DNA of 64,000 bases from positions 143,835-207,834 of the forward strand of contig NZ_RPFW01000005.1 of NCBI RefSeq assembly GCF_007827045.1, given 5' to 3'. The notes beneath the pieces are model-generated. The model saw nothing but the letters and a program-made list of their open reading frames with translations. It was not told the DNA's origin and made no database searches. Origin of the DNA: Trebonia kvetii. GTDB lineage: Bacteria > Actinomycetota > Actinomycetes > Streptosporangiales > Streptosporangiaceae. Of the stretch, positions 18,207 to 26,619 are shown piece by piece. Each line of letters starts with the position of its first letter. Within the stretch, counting starts at the first letter, position 1. A program made the translations under genes and the position numbers.

Positions 18207-21188
18207 ATGGCTACCGCGACTGAGCGCGGGCCCGCACCAGGCGCGCGGTTCGCGCAGACGAAGTTCCGGCCTCCGGAGTTGCCTGGCACACTGGTCAGGC
18301 GGGCGGTGCTGCATGACCGGCTGACGGCAGGGATCGGCAAGCGGCTGACTATTGTGACGGGGTCGGCCGGCGCGGGCAAGACCGTGCTCCTGTCGAGCTG
18401 GGCAGCGACACGACCACCTGCCGCTACTTCCTGGCTGTCCTGCGACAATGCCGATGCTCATCCGCCCCGCTTCTGGGTCGCCTTCATTAAGGCGCTCAGG
18501 CAGCTGGTGCCGGAATTCGGCGCTGACTCAGCCGGTCTGCTGGCACGGGGCGCCGCGCTGGCCGATGTCATCGCGTCGGTCGTCAATGATGCTGCGATCT
18601 TGCCCGCGGGATCGGCGATCGTCGTGGACGACTTCCATCGCGCGGCGCCTGCAGTCGCCGCGCAGATGATCGATCTGGTGGCATGCTGGCCAGTCGGGAC
18701 GGTACAGCTGGTGCTCTCAGGTCGCTTCGACCCTCCGCTGCGGCTGCATCGGCTGCGGATGTCAGGTGAGCTGTGCGAGCTTCGCGACCGTGACCTGTAT
18801 TTCTCGCTGACGGAAAGCGGCGACCTGCTGGCGAATTTCGGTGTGGATATCGCTGCTGCTGACCTGGCGCTGCTGCATGACCGAAGCGAGGGGTGGGCGG
18901 CGGCGCTTCAGATGGCGGCGCTATCGCTGCGCGATGCCAGCGAGCCGGCACTGGCAGCACGGGCGCTGGATATCCGCCGGCATTCGATCGTCGCGTACTT
19001 CATCGCAGAGGTCCTGGACCGGCAGCCGCCTGAAGTTGCCCAGTTCATGCTTGACACCTCTGTGCTGGAAGAGCTTACGGCGGCGTCGTGTGCTGCCGTC
19101 ACCGGCAGGCAGGACGCGGGGGCGATGCTGCATGGCATCCACGCCGCTAGCCTGTTCCTGGTGGCACTCGACAATGAGCGGGCGACCTTCCGGTACCACC
19201 ATCTGGTACAGCAGGTGCTGCGCGCGGAGCTGCGGGCCCGGGACCCCGGCCGCGAGCGGGCACTCCAGCTGCGGGCGGGCGAATGGGGTGAGTCTGCCGG
19301 CGAGAGCCGCCGCGCCGCCCGCCACTTCCTCGCGGCTCATCAGGCCGACCGGGCCCTGGCCCTTGTCCGGGATCAGCTTGCGACCAGCTTCCTGAGCGAC
19401 CCGGGGGTGCCGGCGCCGCTCGACATCGAAACGATCGATCCCGCGACGCTTATCGATGTGCCTGACCGGCTGCTGGCGCTGGCCGCCGACCTGCTGCTGT
19501 CAGGTGACATCGCCCGGGGCAGCGAATATCTTGACCTGCTGGAGCATGCCCTCCCGTCAGCGCCGCCCGAACCTGCGCTGGCGGCCCAGCTCGCCGCGGC
19601 ACGGGCGGTGCGCAGCATGCAGGCAGGCCAGGCCGAGCAGGCCGTGGCCGAGGCTCTCGCCGCGCGGGCGATCGAGCAGCGTGCGCAGCTCACCGACGAA
19701 TGGGCCGCCATTCTCGCCGTGCCCCTCGTCCGTGGCTATACCTGGCTTGAGGACTTGTGTGCGGTTGAGCGTGAGGGATCTACCGCTCTTGCGGCGCCCG
19801 ATCTGCCTGAGCCGGTCAAGCTGGTGATGGTCCCCGGGGCGCGGGCGCTGGCGCGGTTTGAGCCTGGGTACTTGGCTGAGGCCGCCGAGGCTGCCAGGGA
19901 CGCGGAGGGGGCGGCGGACCGGCTGGGATTCAGCGGGCACTTCTTCGCGGTGGACTACCTGCGCGCGCTGGCGGGGCTGGCGCTGGAGCAGCGGGACCTG
20001 GATACCGCCGAGCAGCTCACCGAACGGGCCCTGACGATATCCATACATCGCCGGCCCCCGTTGGAGTTCCTGGGGCTGCTGGACCGGGCGCGGATCTGGG
20101 CGGCCCGCGGGCAGGTCCGCGAGGCGCTGGCGACCGTGGCGACGGCGGACCAGCTGCTGGCCAGTCCTTCGCCGGTGCTGCGGGCCCGCGCTGATGAGCT
20201 GCAGGCCGAGCTGCGCCTGTCGCTCGGCGACCTGCGCTCCCCGGCCGGGCTGGCCCGCGGCCTGCCCGCCGGCCGCCGGGAACTGCTGCTGGCCAAGATC
20301 GCGCTGGCCGCCGGCGACGGCCACGCCGCGCTGGACCACCTGCGGGCGCCGCCGGGACAGGCGACGCCACGGCACGCGCTGGTGCGCCAGCTGCTGCTGG
20401 CCGCGGCCGCGATCGAGCGCGGCGACCCCGCGGCGGCGGGCATCGTGGGCGGCGCGCTGGCCGCGGCCCGCCACGCGGGCTTCCTCGGCACCGTCGTTAC
20501 CACCGCTCCCCAGCTGACCAGCTACCTGATCGAGCACGCCGCGCAGATGCACGACGACCCGTTCACCGCACAGCTCATCGCCGCGGCCCTCCAGGTGAGC
20601 GCCAAGCGCCCACGCCGCGGGTTGACCGAGGCTCTGACCGATGCCGAGCAGCGCGTGCTGGAACTCCTGCCGACCAGCACCTATCCGCAGATGGCAGCCA
20701 CCCTCTACCTGTCCCGCAACACCATCAAGACCCACCTCCGGTCGATTTACCACAAGCTCGGGGCGGCGTCACGCTCGGAGGCCATCGAGCGGGCAGCTGA
20801 GCTGCGCCTGCTCTTAGATCGCTGGGTAGATCGTCTGACCGTCGGCTCCGTTTGCTGCTCCGCTCCCAGGGCTGCACGCGGTCAGCCGCCGCCGGGAGGC
20901 ACTGGCTCCACCAGGTGTACTTCGACGACGTCAAGCCCCAATCCGGTGATCCGGTACACCAGCCCGAGGAAGGCTGCCTGGTCTGGCAGCTCGGCCCGAA
21001 GGGTAGTCGTGCCCGCGCCGACCCTGACCTCGCAGTCATCGAATTCCGCGCTCAGCGCAGCGCCCGCCTGTCCGGAGAAGGTGATTTCGTATATTCGCGG
21101 TCGCACTGGGATGCCTCGCAGTCTGCTGGCTGATATACCGCCAGACTGCCAAGGGGCCGGACCTGCCGCATCACCCGCCGACGGGTGA
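18207..21188 (+). CDS. Large ATP-binding LuxR-family (LAL/MalT-like) regulator 2, stop lost
   Basis: The second LAL protein starts with an ATG at 18207, 94 bp after the first. It has the same plan: FRPPELPGTLVRR, Walker A GSAGAGKT, Walker B AIVVDDFH, helical sensor and C-terminal LuxR HTH (SRNTIKTHLRSIYHKL). The first gene ends 15 residues after its HTH. This one reads through about 120 more residues of low-complexity, non-family sequence to 21188, running antisense through the small gene at 20882-21106, so its native stop has been lost. The ATPase and HTH differ from LAL 1 while the middle is identical. It may recognise a different DNA site with the same ligand sensor. Confidence 0.88.
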   Translation: MATATERGPAPGARFAQTKFRPPELPGTLVRRAVLHDRLTAGIGKRLTIVTGSAGAGKTVLLSSWAATRPPAATSWLSCDNADAHPPRFWVAFIKALRQLVPEFGADSAGLLARGAALADVIASVVNDAAILPAGSAIVVDDFHRAAPAVAAQMIDLVACWPVGTVQLVLSGRFDPPLRLHRLRMSGELCELRDRDLYFSLTESGDLLANFGVDIAAADLALLHDRSEGWAAALQMAALSLRDASEPALAARALDIRRHSIVAYFIAEVLDRQPPEVAQFMLDTSVLEELTAASCAAVTGRQDAGAMLHGIHAASLFLVALDNERATFRYHHLVQQVLRAELRARDPGRERALQLRAGEWGESAGESRRAARHFLAAHQADRALALVRDQLATSFLSDPGVPAPLDIETIDPATLIDVPDRLLALAADLLLSGDIARGSEYLDLLEHALPSAPPEPALAAQLAAARAVRSMQAGQAEQAVAEALAARAIEQRAQLTDEWAAILAVPLVRGYTWLEDLCAVEREGSTALAAPDLPEPVKLVMVPGARALARFEPGYLAEAAEAARDAEGAADRLGFSGHFFAVDYLRALAGLALEQRDLDTAEQLTERALTISIHRRPPLEFLGLLDRARIWAARGQVREALATVATADQLLASPSPVLRARADELQAELRLSLGDLRSPAGLARGLPAGRRELLLAKIALAAGDGHAALDHLRAPPGQATPRHALVRQLLLAAAAIERGDPAAAGIVGGALAAARHAGFLGTVVTTAPQLTSYLIEHAAQMHDDPFTAQLIAAALQVSAKRPRRGLTEALTDAEQRVLELLPTSTYPQMAATLYLSRNTIKTHLRSIYHKLGAASRSEAIERAAELRLLLDRWVDRLTVGSVCCSAPRAARGQPPPGGTGSTRCTSTTSSPNPVIRYTSPRKAAWSGSSARRVVVPAPTLTSQSSNSALSAAPACPEKVISYIRGRTGMPRSLLADIPPDCQGAGPAASPADG
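19290..20588 (+). repeat. 1.3-kb identical block, copy in LAL 2
   Basis: This is the partner of 16571-17869. The left boundary lies within the codons for GEW(F/G)ESAGESRR. The right boundary lies after the codons for QLIAAA, where the two genes diverge abruptly into different linkers before their HTH domains. Confidence 0.9.
20882..21106 (-). CDS. Small conserved actinobacterial protein (unknown function)
   Basis: A 74-residue protein: RPRIYEITFSGQAG, EFDDCEVRVGAGTTTLRAELPDQAAFLGL and a final GLDVVEVHLVE strand. The alternation suggests a ferredoxin-like beta-alpha-beta fold (strand, strand, DQAALxG helix, strand). Short proteins of this pattern are widespread and unnamed in actinomycetes. 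The GTG at 21106 has GAGG 7 nt upstream. Codon structure and the island palindrome 65 bp upstream support this strand over the antisense C-terminal extension of LAL 2. Confidence 0.75.
   Translation of the reverse strand: MRPRIYEITFSGQAGAALSAEFDDCEVRVGAGTTTLRAELPDQAAFLGLVYRITGLGLDVVEVHLVEPVPPGGG
21171..21188. promoter_or_regulatory. Island palindrome, copy 2 (perfect)
   Basis: TCACCC-GCCGAC-GGGTGA matches all 12 fixed positions. It lies 65 bp upstream of the minus-strand small gene that starts at 21106. Confidence 0.75.
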
Positions 21189-21206
21189 AACGGACCCCGG
21201 CAGCAC

Positions 21207-21389
21207 ATGGACATCGGCCGGGACAACGGCGGCGTCGTCGACCTCGACTACGAAGACAAGGCCCCCTACGCCTTCACCGGCACCATCAAGAAAGTGGTAT
21301 TGGACCTCAAACCCGCGGCTCACGAACACGAGAAGGCCCGGCACGAGCACCATTCAAGGGAGGCCGTCGCGGCTGGCGTCGCCGGCTGA
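21207..21389 (+). pseudogene. Arylsulfatase C-terminal remnant
   Basis: Sixty residues match the extreme C-terminus of actinobacterial arylsulfatases: IGRDNGGVVDLDYEDKAP, YAFTGTIKKVV and a charged tail. The catalytic N-terminal domain with its formylglycine Cys/Ser motif is absent. The fragment starts next to an island palindrome. There is no functional product. Confidence 0.65.
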
Positions 21390-21579
21390 CAGCCGCACGA
21401 CGGGCCGGCGGCTAGCCGCCGGACCGGCGTGACTACATTTCCGGGGAGGAGTGAGCAATGCCGCGGGCGCCGCTGTCCCTAATGGACTGGGTTGGCTCGC
21501 GGTGAACCGCGTCATGGCCGTTGACCCCGGCGGTTATCGCCATCGCGGGGTCAACAGCCTTCCGGCGGATCGGCTGCGC

Positions 21580-22107
21580 CTATGCGGGCATTTCCCGGTG
21601 CCTGCGGGCAGTGGCGAGCGCCCAGACGATGAAGACGTCGACGGCGATCACCAGGATCGACCAGAACGGGTAGATCGGAAGGAACATGAAGCTTCCGATG
21701 GCGCCTAGCACGCCCAGCACGAGGCCTGCCCACCGGGCCCAGTCCATGCCCAGGAGGACGCATACGCCGACGGCTGCCACCACGATCCCGAAGATCAGGT
21801 TCGCCCAGCCCCAGCCGCTGAGGGTCCACCCGTACGCATAGTGGTGCGTAGCGGAGTAGCCCGATTGTGTGCTGAAGTAGGAGGACCTGACCACCAGGGC
21901 AAGCCCGGCGAAGAAGTCCCACAGGCCGCCGAGAATCAGCAGCCACCCGGCAGCCGAGGCGTAACCCGACGTGACGTCTCTGGCGTCACTTGTAGAGCTG
22001 GCGTATCCGCCTACTGGTTCGCTGACGGGCCGCTGGGACGGAATCCTGGACTGGCCGGCCGCGGCAGCAGGCCGGTCGACAGGCTGCTGGTCGTGTGTAC
22101 TGCTCAT
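21580..22107 (-). CDS. DUF7144-family four-helix membrane protein
   Basis: A 175-residue protein. A polar ~60-residue N-terminus is followed by four TM helices: SGYASAAGWLLILGGLWDFF; a Trp-rich WTLSGWGWANLIFGIVV; VLLGMDWARWAGLVLGVLG; and LPIYPFWSILVIAVDVFIVW. This is the DUF7144 pattern of unknown function. The ATG at 22107 follows AGGAGG with good spacing, preferred over longer in-frame options up to 22455. A perfect island palindrome lies 63 bp upstream. 22188-22493 contains a fragmentary minus-strand frame of no known family. Confidence 0.85.
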   Translation of the reverse strand: MSSTHDQQPVDRPAAAAGQSRIPSQRPVSEPVGGYASSTSDARDVTSGYASAAGWLLILGGLWDFFAGLALVVRSSYFSTQSGYSATHHYAYGWTLSGWGWANLIFGIVVAAVGVCVLLGMDWARWAGLVLGVLGAIGSFMFLPIYPFWSILVIAVDVFIVWALATARRHREMPA

Positions 22108-22169
22108 CACACGGCCTCCTTTCAGAGTTGGCCACACCTCGACGCTAGGCAGGCGGCCAGGCAGCGGCA

Positions 22170-22187
22170 TCACCCGGCGCGGGGTGA
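22170..22187. promoter_or_regulatory. Island palindrome, copy 3 (perfect)
   Basis: TCACCC-GGCGCG-GGGTGA lies 63 bp upstream of the DUF7144 gene start on the minus strand. This is almost the same spacing as copy 2. Confidence 0.75.
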
Positions 22188-22493
22188 AATGGCCTCGCCC
22201 CGCACTGCGTGAGGCGCGGTGGTACCTCATGGCCCACGATCGACACAGAGCGGCCGTCCATTCGCCGCCTAGCGGGACGAAGATGCCGGCGGCAGCGGAG
22301 GTCATGGAGCGACCGGTGGCACTGTGCTCACGGGCGAGGCGGACAAGAGCCAGCATCCCTACCGGGGACGCGAGCGCGCCGAGCACGCTGGCTTCACCAG
22401 CATGTTCGACATTCAAACACCGGGGGACTCCGGCTAGGCCGTCGTGCCGGGGCATCGGGTCTAGCTCACGAGCGCCCTCGGGTGACGGTCGAC

Positions 22494-22721
22494 TCAGGTG
22501 AGCGTCTGGCCCGCATGGTCCCGCCGGACGTGCCTCTCATAGGCGGCGACGCCTTCCCTGAACGGGTAGGGCCCGCGGATCTGCTGCAGCTCCAGTGAGA
22601 CGTCACGGTAGTCCAGGTCCGGATCGTCGCCGCAGTCGCAGCAGATGAGCTCGTATACGTGGATGGAGCCGCCTTGCGGCTGACCGCCGGGGATGCGGGT
22701 CGGGCGGCCCCGAAGAACCAC
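22494..22721 (-). CDS. Small zinc-ribbon-like protein, family A
   Basis: A 75-residue product from a GTG at 22721; the start is uncertain because no Shine-Dalgarno is obvious. The conserved part is VYELICCDCGDDPDLDY, then LQQIRGPYPFREGVAAYERHV and a basic tail. CCDC could bind one zinc together with the downstream His residues. Similar small proteins are common hypotheticals in actinomycetes. A truncated paralogue lies at 31626-31760 in the same island. Confidence 0.65.
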   Translation of the reverse strand: MVLRGRPTRIPGGQPQGGSIHVYELICCDCGDDPDLDYRDVSLELQQIRGPYPFREGVAAYERHVRRDHAGQTLT

Positions 22722-23447
22722 TGTCCAGCCAGGCCCGGCCTGCCCGCGGGTCGTTTCGCCGACTTCCGTCGAGATGGCTGGGCTGGGGACACGGGGCTGA
22801 AGACGATTGTGCTGATGCTCTGCCTGCGCTTCACGGTAAGGCATTGACGCGCCCCCTCTCGTTCATGATCAGCCCGATGCACCGCACTGGCGTGAACCCG
22901 GGAGACCACTGTCACCTCATAGCGGGCGGCGGCGTGCAGCGGCGCTGCCCTGATCCATCACCGCTTCATTCGACCGCCACGGGACTGCCGCCACATCGTC
23001 CTGTTGGGATGATCCAGTTCCGGTCGGGGTTTGTGTGTGGAGATCAGGAACGTCCGGGGTCGCGGGACCTTGGCCTCCTGCCGTTTCACGATAGCGGGGA
23101 ACCACTGTTCGTTCGGGACAAATTAAGGGAGCGGCCGGGCGAACAGACCGAGCAGTTGTATGGTCGCGAAGCTGGGCCGCGTCGCCAGGCAGTCGCCGTG
23201 GTCGGCGAGCCGGGATTCCTGAGGGTGACGGCCCGTCTTTCACCCTATCGGGGCGATGGAACTGGGCCGTGGTGGGAGGTGCAATAGCGCCAGGCAGCGT
23301 AGGTGCATGGGCCAGATCACGAGATTCCAGGAGGGTTTGCGCAGGGTAGCGATGATCGGCGAAGGCTTCGCCGAAGACCGGGCCGGGCTCGGGGTTGCGA
23401 TCCTCATTGTGAAGCTTCTTCGATGGTGTTGTTGGGGGGACTTGGAC
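22722..23447. other. Long intergenic stretch with one degenerate palindrome
   Basis: There is no gene that I can support in this 726-bp stretch. At 23240-23256 a degenerate island palindrome (TCACCC-N5-GGGCGA) lies about 190 bp upstream of the aquaporin start. Confidence 0.4.
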
Positions 23448-24434
23448 GTGGCAGGCAACGTGCCGGTGAGCCGAGTGGATGGTCCGGCGGCACCGGGGAA
23501 CGCACCTGGGGCGGACGCTGCGCGCGGCCCGGCGGCCCGGGAGGTCGACCCGGCGGCGCTGGGGACGGCGTTCCCGCGCACGCACCACGTACTTCAGCTT
23601 GAGTTCGGGGACCGGAAGGACTTCGATGATCCGCGCCTGGAGTGGCGGCGGCTGTTCTCGGAGCTGCTGGGCACCTTCGCGCTGGTCCTGGTCGCCTCGG
23701 GCGGGGGGCTTTTGCACGCGAAGGGGCAGATCAGCCTCGCCGCGGCGGTCGTCGCCCCGGGCCTGATGGTGATGGCGATCATCTTGTTCATGGGCGCGGT
23801 CTCCGGCGCGCACCTGAACCCGGGCGTGTCGCTGGCCTTCGCGCTGCGCGGGGACTTCCCGTGGAAGCGTGTCCCGGGCTACGTCGTCATCCAGCTCATC
23901 GGCGCGACGCTGGCGTGCCTGTTTCTGCGCTGGGTGTTCGGGAACGTCGAGCATCTGGGGGCGACGCTGCCGGGCCCGGGGTACAAGAACTGGCAGGCCC
24001 TGCTGATGGAGATCGTGCTGACCGCGCTGCTGGTCAGCGTCATCTTGGGTACCGCATCGGCGGCGCAGAACGTCGGCGCGATCGCCGCGCTCGGCGTCGG
24101 CGGCTACATTGCCCTGGCCGGCCTGTGGGCGGCACCGGTGAGCGGCGTGTCGATGAACTCGGCCCGCTCCTTCGGCCCCGCCCTGGTCAGTGGCGACTGG
24201 ACGAGCTACTGGGTGTATGTCGCGGGGCCGATCGCCGGCGCGCTGATCGCCGTCGGCTTCGCCATGGTGCTGCGTGGCCGGGGCGGCGACGCCATGTCCC
24301 GGGCGGCGGGTTCCGGCAAGCTGGACAAAGGAGCGCTGACCGCCAAGGCGGAACCGTCCGAGGACATCGACCAGGGCAACGTCGTCCCCCCGGACACCGC
24401 CGCCGACAGCGATGCGGAGCAGAGCGGGCAATAG
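23448..24434 (+). CDS. MIP-family channel (aquaporin/glycerol facilitator-like)
   Basis: A 328-residue protein. A ~60-residue cytosolic N-terminus precedes six TM helices with the two half-helix motifs. The first is AHLNPGVSLAF (NPG instead of NPA) and the second is SMNSARSFGPAL (NSA instead of NPA). A polar acidic C-terminus follows. The altered NPA boxes recur in an actinobacterial MIP subfamily, so selectivity may differ from water or glycerol. GTG at 23448 is chosen because GGGGGGA precedes it. An in-frame start at 23256 would add non-conserved residues. Confidence 0.88.
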   Translation: MAGNVPVSRVDGPAAPGNAPGADAARGPAAREVDPAALGTAFPRTHHVLQLEFGDRKDFDDPRLEWRRLFSELLGTFALVLVASGGGLLHAKGQISLAAAVVAPGLMVMAIILFMGAVSGAHLNPGVSLAFALRGDFPWKRVPGYVVIQLIGATLACLFLRWVFGNVEHLGATLPGPGYKNWQALLMEIVLTALLVSVILGTASAAQNVGAIAALGVGGYIALAGLWAAPVSGVSMNSARSFGPALVSGDWTSYWVYVAGPIAGALIAVGFAMVLRGRGGDAMSRAAGSGKLDKGALTAKAEPSEDIDQGNVVPPDTAADSDAEQSGQ

Positions 24435-24471
24435 CCGGAGTTGCGGGCCTCATCCGGTACCGTCCGCCGCG

Positions 24472-24489
24472 TCACCCCCAGGTGGGTGA
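24472..24489. promoter_or_regulatory. Island palindrome, copy 4 (perfect)
   Basis: TCACCC-CCAGGT-GGGTGA lies 46 bp upstream of the plus-strand CYTH-like gene and 37 bp after the aquaporin stop. The second gene therefore has its own promoter. Confidence 0.75.
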
Positions 24490-24535
24490 TGCGACTTGCC
24501 CGACGGCTGTGAATGCTGGACGGGGGAGGAATGCC

Positions 24536-25189
24536 ATGACGGTTGTGCCGACTGAGATCCCGACCGTTGGGGCGGTGGACACCCTGGAAGTCCGCTGGAT
24601 AGCCGCCGGCCCGCTGGTCGCTCAGGTGCGGCAGTGGTTCGGGCGTTTTCCAACCGGAACCGAAGTACGGGAGGACGCCTACCTGCTGCTGCCGCGCCTG
24701 CCCGGACTATCGGTGAAGCTGCGGGACGGGGTCTCGCTAGACGTAAAGTCCTATCTCGGCTGCCCTGGCGTCATTGACCGGCTTGACAGCTGCCGCGGCC
24801 GCTTGGAGTACTGGCGGAAGTGGTCGTTCCGCTGCGAGCCGGTGGACCACGGCGACGTCCTGCCCGTGGGCTGGACAACGGTCAGCAAGAGACGGCTCAG
24901 GACCTGGTTCCCAATGCCCGCCAGCGAGGCACCTGCCGGGTCGCTCGTGGTGGCCGAGGCGGGCTGCGCGGTCGAACTCGCCCAGGTCCAGCTGCGCGGC
25001 GAACCGTGGTGGTCGGTGGGGTTCGAAGCGACGGGGCCGCTCGACCTGCTGCGGGGGGCGCTCGAGCACGCCGCCGACATCATGTTCGCCCTCCCGCCGC
25101 CGGCCGGGGTCGAATTCAGCCTAGATACCTCAAAGTCGTACGCGAAGTGGCTGACCGAGCACCCCAACCGGATGCCGGTCAGAGCATGA
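24536..25189 (+). CDS. CYTH-like domain protein of unknown function
   Basis: A 217-residue soluble protein. EVRWIAAGPLVAQVRQWF, EDAYLLLP and GLSVKLRDGVSLDVKSYLG suggest the ExExK-like tunnel start and beta-strands of CYTH/triphosphate-tunnel proteins, although the canonical ExExK is not intact (LEVRW). The C-terminal half has EPWWSVGFEA and a helical end. GGGGGAGGA precedes the ATG. Function is unknown; polyphosphate or nucleotide-triphosphate hydrolysis would be a family-based guess only. Confidence 0.65.
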   Translation: MTVVPTEIPTVGAVDTLEVRWIAAGPLVAQVRQWFGRFPTGTEVREDAYLLLPRLPGLSVKLRDGVSLDVKSYLGCPGVIDRLDSCRGRLEYWRKWSFRCEPVDHGDVLPVGWTTVSKRRLRTWFPMPASEAPAGSLVVAEAGCAVELAQVQLRGEPWWSVGFEATGPLDLLRGALEHAADIMFALPPPAGVEFSLDTSKSYAKWLTEHPNRMPVRA

Positions 25190-25203
25190 AGGCGAATTGC
25201 CCT

Positions 25204-25220
25204 GGCCGCTTAGCGCGGCC
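25204..25220. terminator. Possible hairpin terminator
   Basis: GGCCGC-TTAGC-GCGGCC begins 15 bp after the preceding stop. It is nested in a longer 9-bp inverted repeat (25199-25207 with 25235-25243). There is no U-tract. Confidence 0.4.
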
Positions 25221-25400
25221 CTTTCCCGGGTGTGGGCCAGGGCCCGGATCGCCGAGACCCAGTAGGCGAGGACGAGCACCACCGGGAAATACGCGAGGAC
25301 CGCGCATCAAACGCGTCATTGTTGCGCGACGACCCCGCAGGTCGAAGTGGCAAGGCCGGACGCTACCCCACGAACGACATCCCCCCGCCGGGGTGATGCC

Positions 25401-25829
25401 ATGAGCGCTCCGGCTTGGCGCAGGCTGGCCACGGGCAAGCCGCGTGGGCCGCCATGCCCGGCCCCCCTTCCAATCGAGGTCGAGCATCTCAGCAACCTGA
25501 CCCAGCAAGAGGCCATCGAGCTCGGCAGCAAGGTCGGTGCCCTGGTCGGCTTGGGCATGGAGGGCGAGGAAGGCGCCGCGGCTGGCGCGCAAGAAGCGGC
25601 CGAGGGGATCCAGGCGTTCGGCGACGCCGAGGAATGGGATGTCCTCGAGGAGCTCCCCAACGACTCCGCGGCCGCGTTCATCCTCCTGGAACAACACTGG
25701 GCGGTACCGCTGCGCGACGCGATCGCCCGCGCCGGCGGCTTCAAGATCGGCGATTGGAACATGCCGGGCAGGCCCGGTGACCGGTGTAGTACCTACGACA
25801 AATTCTGCGCGAACGCCAGCCGGAGGTGA
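25401..25829 (+). CDS. DUF6325-like protein with replaced N-terminus
   Basis: A 142-residue product. The C-terminal 100 residues match the DUF6325 pattern: LTQQEAIELGSKVGALVGLG, an Ala/Glu-rich helix, then AAFILLEQHWAVPLRDAIARAGG. The family's usual N-terminal beta strands (GPVELLVVxFPGN type) are absent and replaced by a short Arg/Pro-rich lead. The gene is thus probably 5'-truncated by rearrangement. A half-degenerate palindrome ending in GGGTGA lies 5 bp before the ATG. Function is unknown. Confidence 0.6.
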   Translation: MSAPAWRRLATGKPRGPPCPAPLPIEVEHLSNLTQQEAIELGSKVGALVGLGMEGEEGAAAGAQEAAEGIQAFGDAEEWDVLEELPNDSAAAFILLEQHWAVPLRDAIARAGGFKIGDWNMPGRPGDRCSTYDKFCANASRR

Positions 25830-25930
25830 TGATGAGCAGCACCGCATGCTTGACGCGCATCGCGTTGCGACGGCGAAGACGGCAGTGCCGCCTTCGCCGT
25901 CCGGCTGGACCGGGCTCTGACCCGCGCGTG

Positions 25931-26332
25931 TCAGGCTGCCGTCTGGTGCAGGATCTTTTCCCTCCCCCGCTCGTAGTCGGCGCCGCTGATGACCCCTTGG
26001 TCACGCAGGCCGGCAAGCTTGGCCAGGTTGTCGGCGGTACCGACGCCCTCCGGCACTGCCATGCTGGCGTAAGCGCCGGACGCCTCGTCCTGCGCCTGTG
26101 CCTGTGCGGCCTGCCGGTCGGCCATCTGGCCGCCACGCGCGATCAGGTACACGAACACGCCGAGGAACGGCAGGAGGATCGTGAAGACCAGCCAGCCTGT
26201 CTTGCCCCAGCCGCCCAGGTCGCGGCTTCTGAAGATGTCCATGATCACCCGGAACAGCAGGAAGAACCACAGAATCCACAGGAAGAACCACATCATGAGC
26301 AGGAACGCGTCTAGCAACGGCATCTTCCTCAC
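25931..26332 (-). CDS. Membrane protein with PLDc_N-like helices and SHOCT domain
   Basis: A 133-residue protein. The first ~70 residues form two TM helices of the phospholipase-D-nuclease N-terminal type (MMWFFLWILWFFLLFRVIMD, then GWLVFTILLPFLGVFVYLIA). A polar linker and a C-terminal SHOCT motif follow (LAKLAGLRDQGVISGADYERGREKIL). SHOCT segments are oligomerisation or targeting add-ons. The GTG at 26332 or the ATG at 26323 could start it; both have purine-rich leads. Very common in actinomycete stress regions; function is unknown. Confidence 0.85.
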   Translation of the reverse strand: MRKMPLLDAFLLMMWFFLWILWFFLLFRVIMDIFRSRDLGGWGKTGWLVFTILLPFLGVFVYLIARGGQMADRQAAQAQAQDEASGAYASMAVPEGVGTADNLAKLAGLRDQGVISGADYERGREKILHQTAA

Positions 26333-26497
26333 CCCCTAGTGAGCACCCGCCTCAGGCGCCCCTCTACTACCAGCAGGTTTGCCTCGGCAGCAGCCAACGG
26401 GGCAGGGCCATCCGTCCTCAAGGTCAAAGCGTTGGTCCTGGCCCATCCGCGGCAGGCCACCAGCCGTTCCCGCGTGGGAGGGCCATGAATGCCGTGT

Positions 26498-26515
26498 TCA
26501 CCCCTTGGTGGGCGA
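26498..26515. promoter_or_regulatory. Island palindrome, copy 5 (11 of 12)
   Basis: TCACCC-CTTGGT-GGGCGA matches 11 of 12 fixed positions. It lies 104 bp upstream of the DUF2252 start at 26620. Confidence 0.6.
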
Positions 26516-26619
26516 TGCCGTACCTGGCGTGGAGGTGCTCGGCTAGTACCAGCAAAGGGAGCGGTCCGCGGCCGCCGCAGGCCGGCGATACCAGGCGGTC
26601 GCTCCGGGATGGAGTGGTC

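Noticed and set aside
22917-24431. 504-codon minus-strand frame opposite the aquaporin
   Set aside because: Arg/Gln/His-rich, with no family features; the plus strand has canonical MIP helices.
25190-25330. Minus-strand AYFPVVLVLAYWVSAIRALAHTR segment
   Set aside because: It could be the end of a one-TM protein, but no start, no homologous family recalled, and it overlaps the hairpin after the CYTH-like gene.
25379-25396. Half-site before the DUF6325 gene
   Set aside because: The right arm is perfect but the left arm matches only 3 of 6 bases, and it sits too close to the ATG. It was mentioned but not counted.
26329-26346. TCACCC followed by a poor right arm near the SHOCT gene start
   Set aside because: Only 2 of 6 right-arm bases match the island palindrome, so it was not counted as a site.
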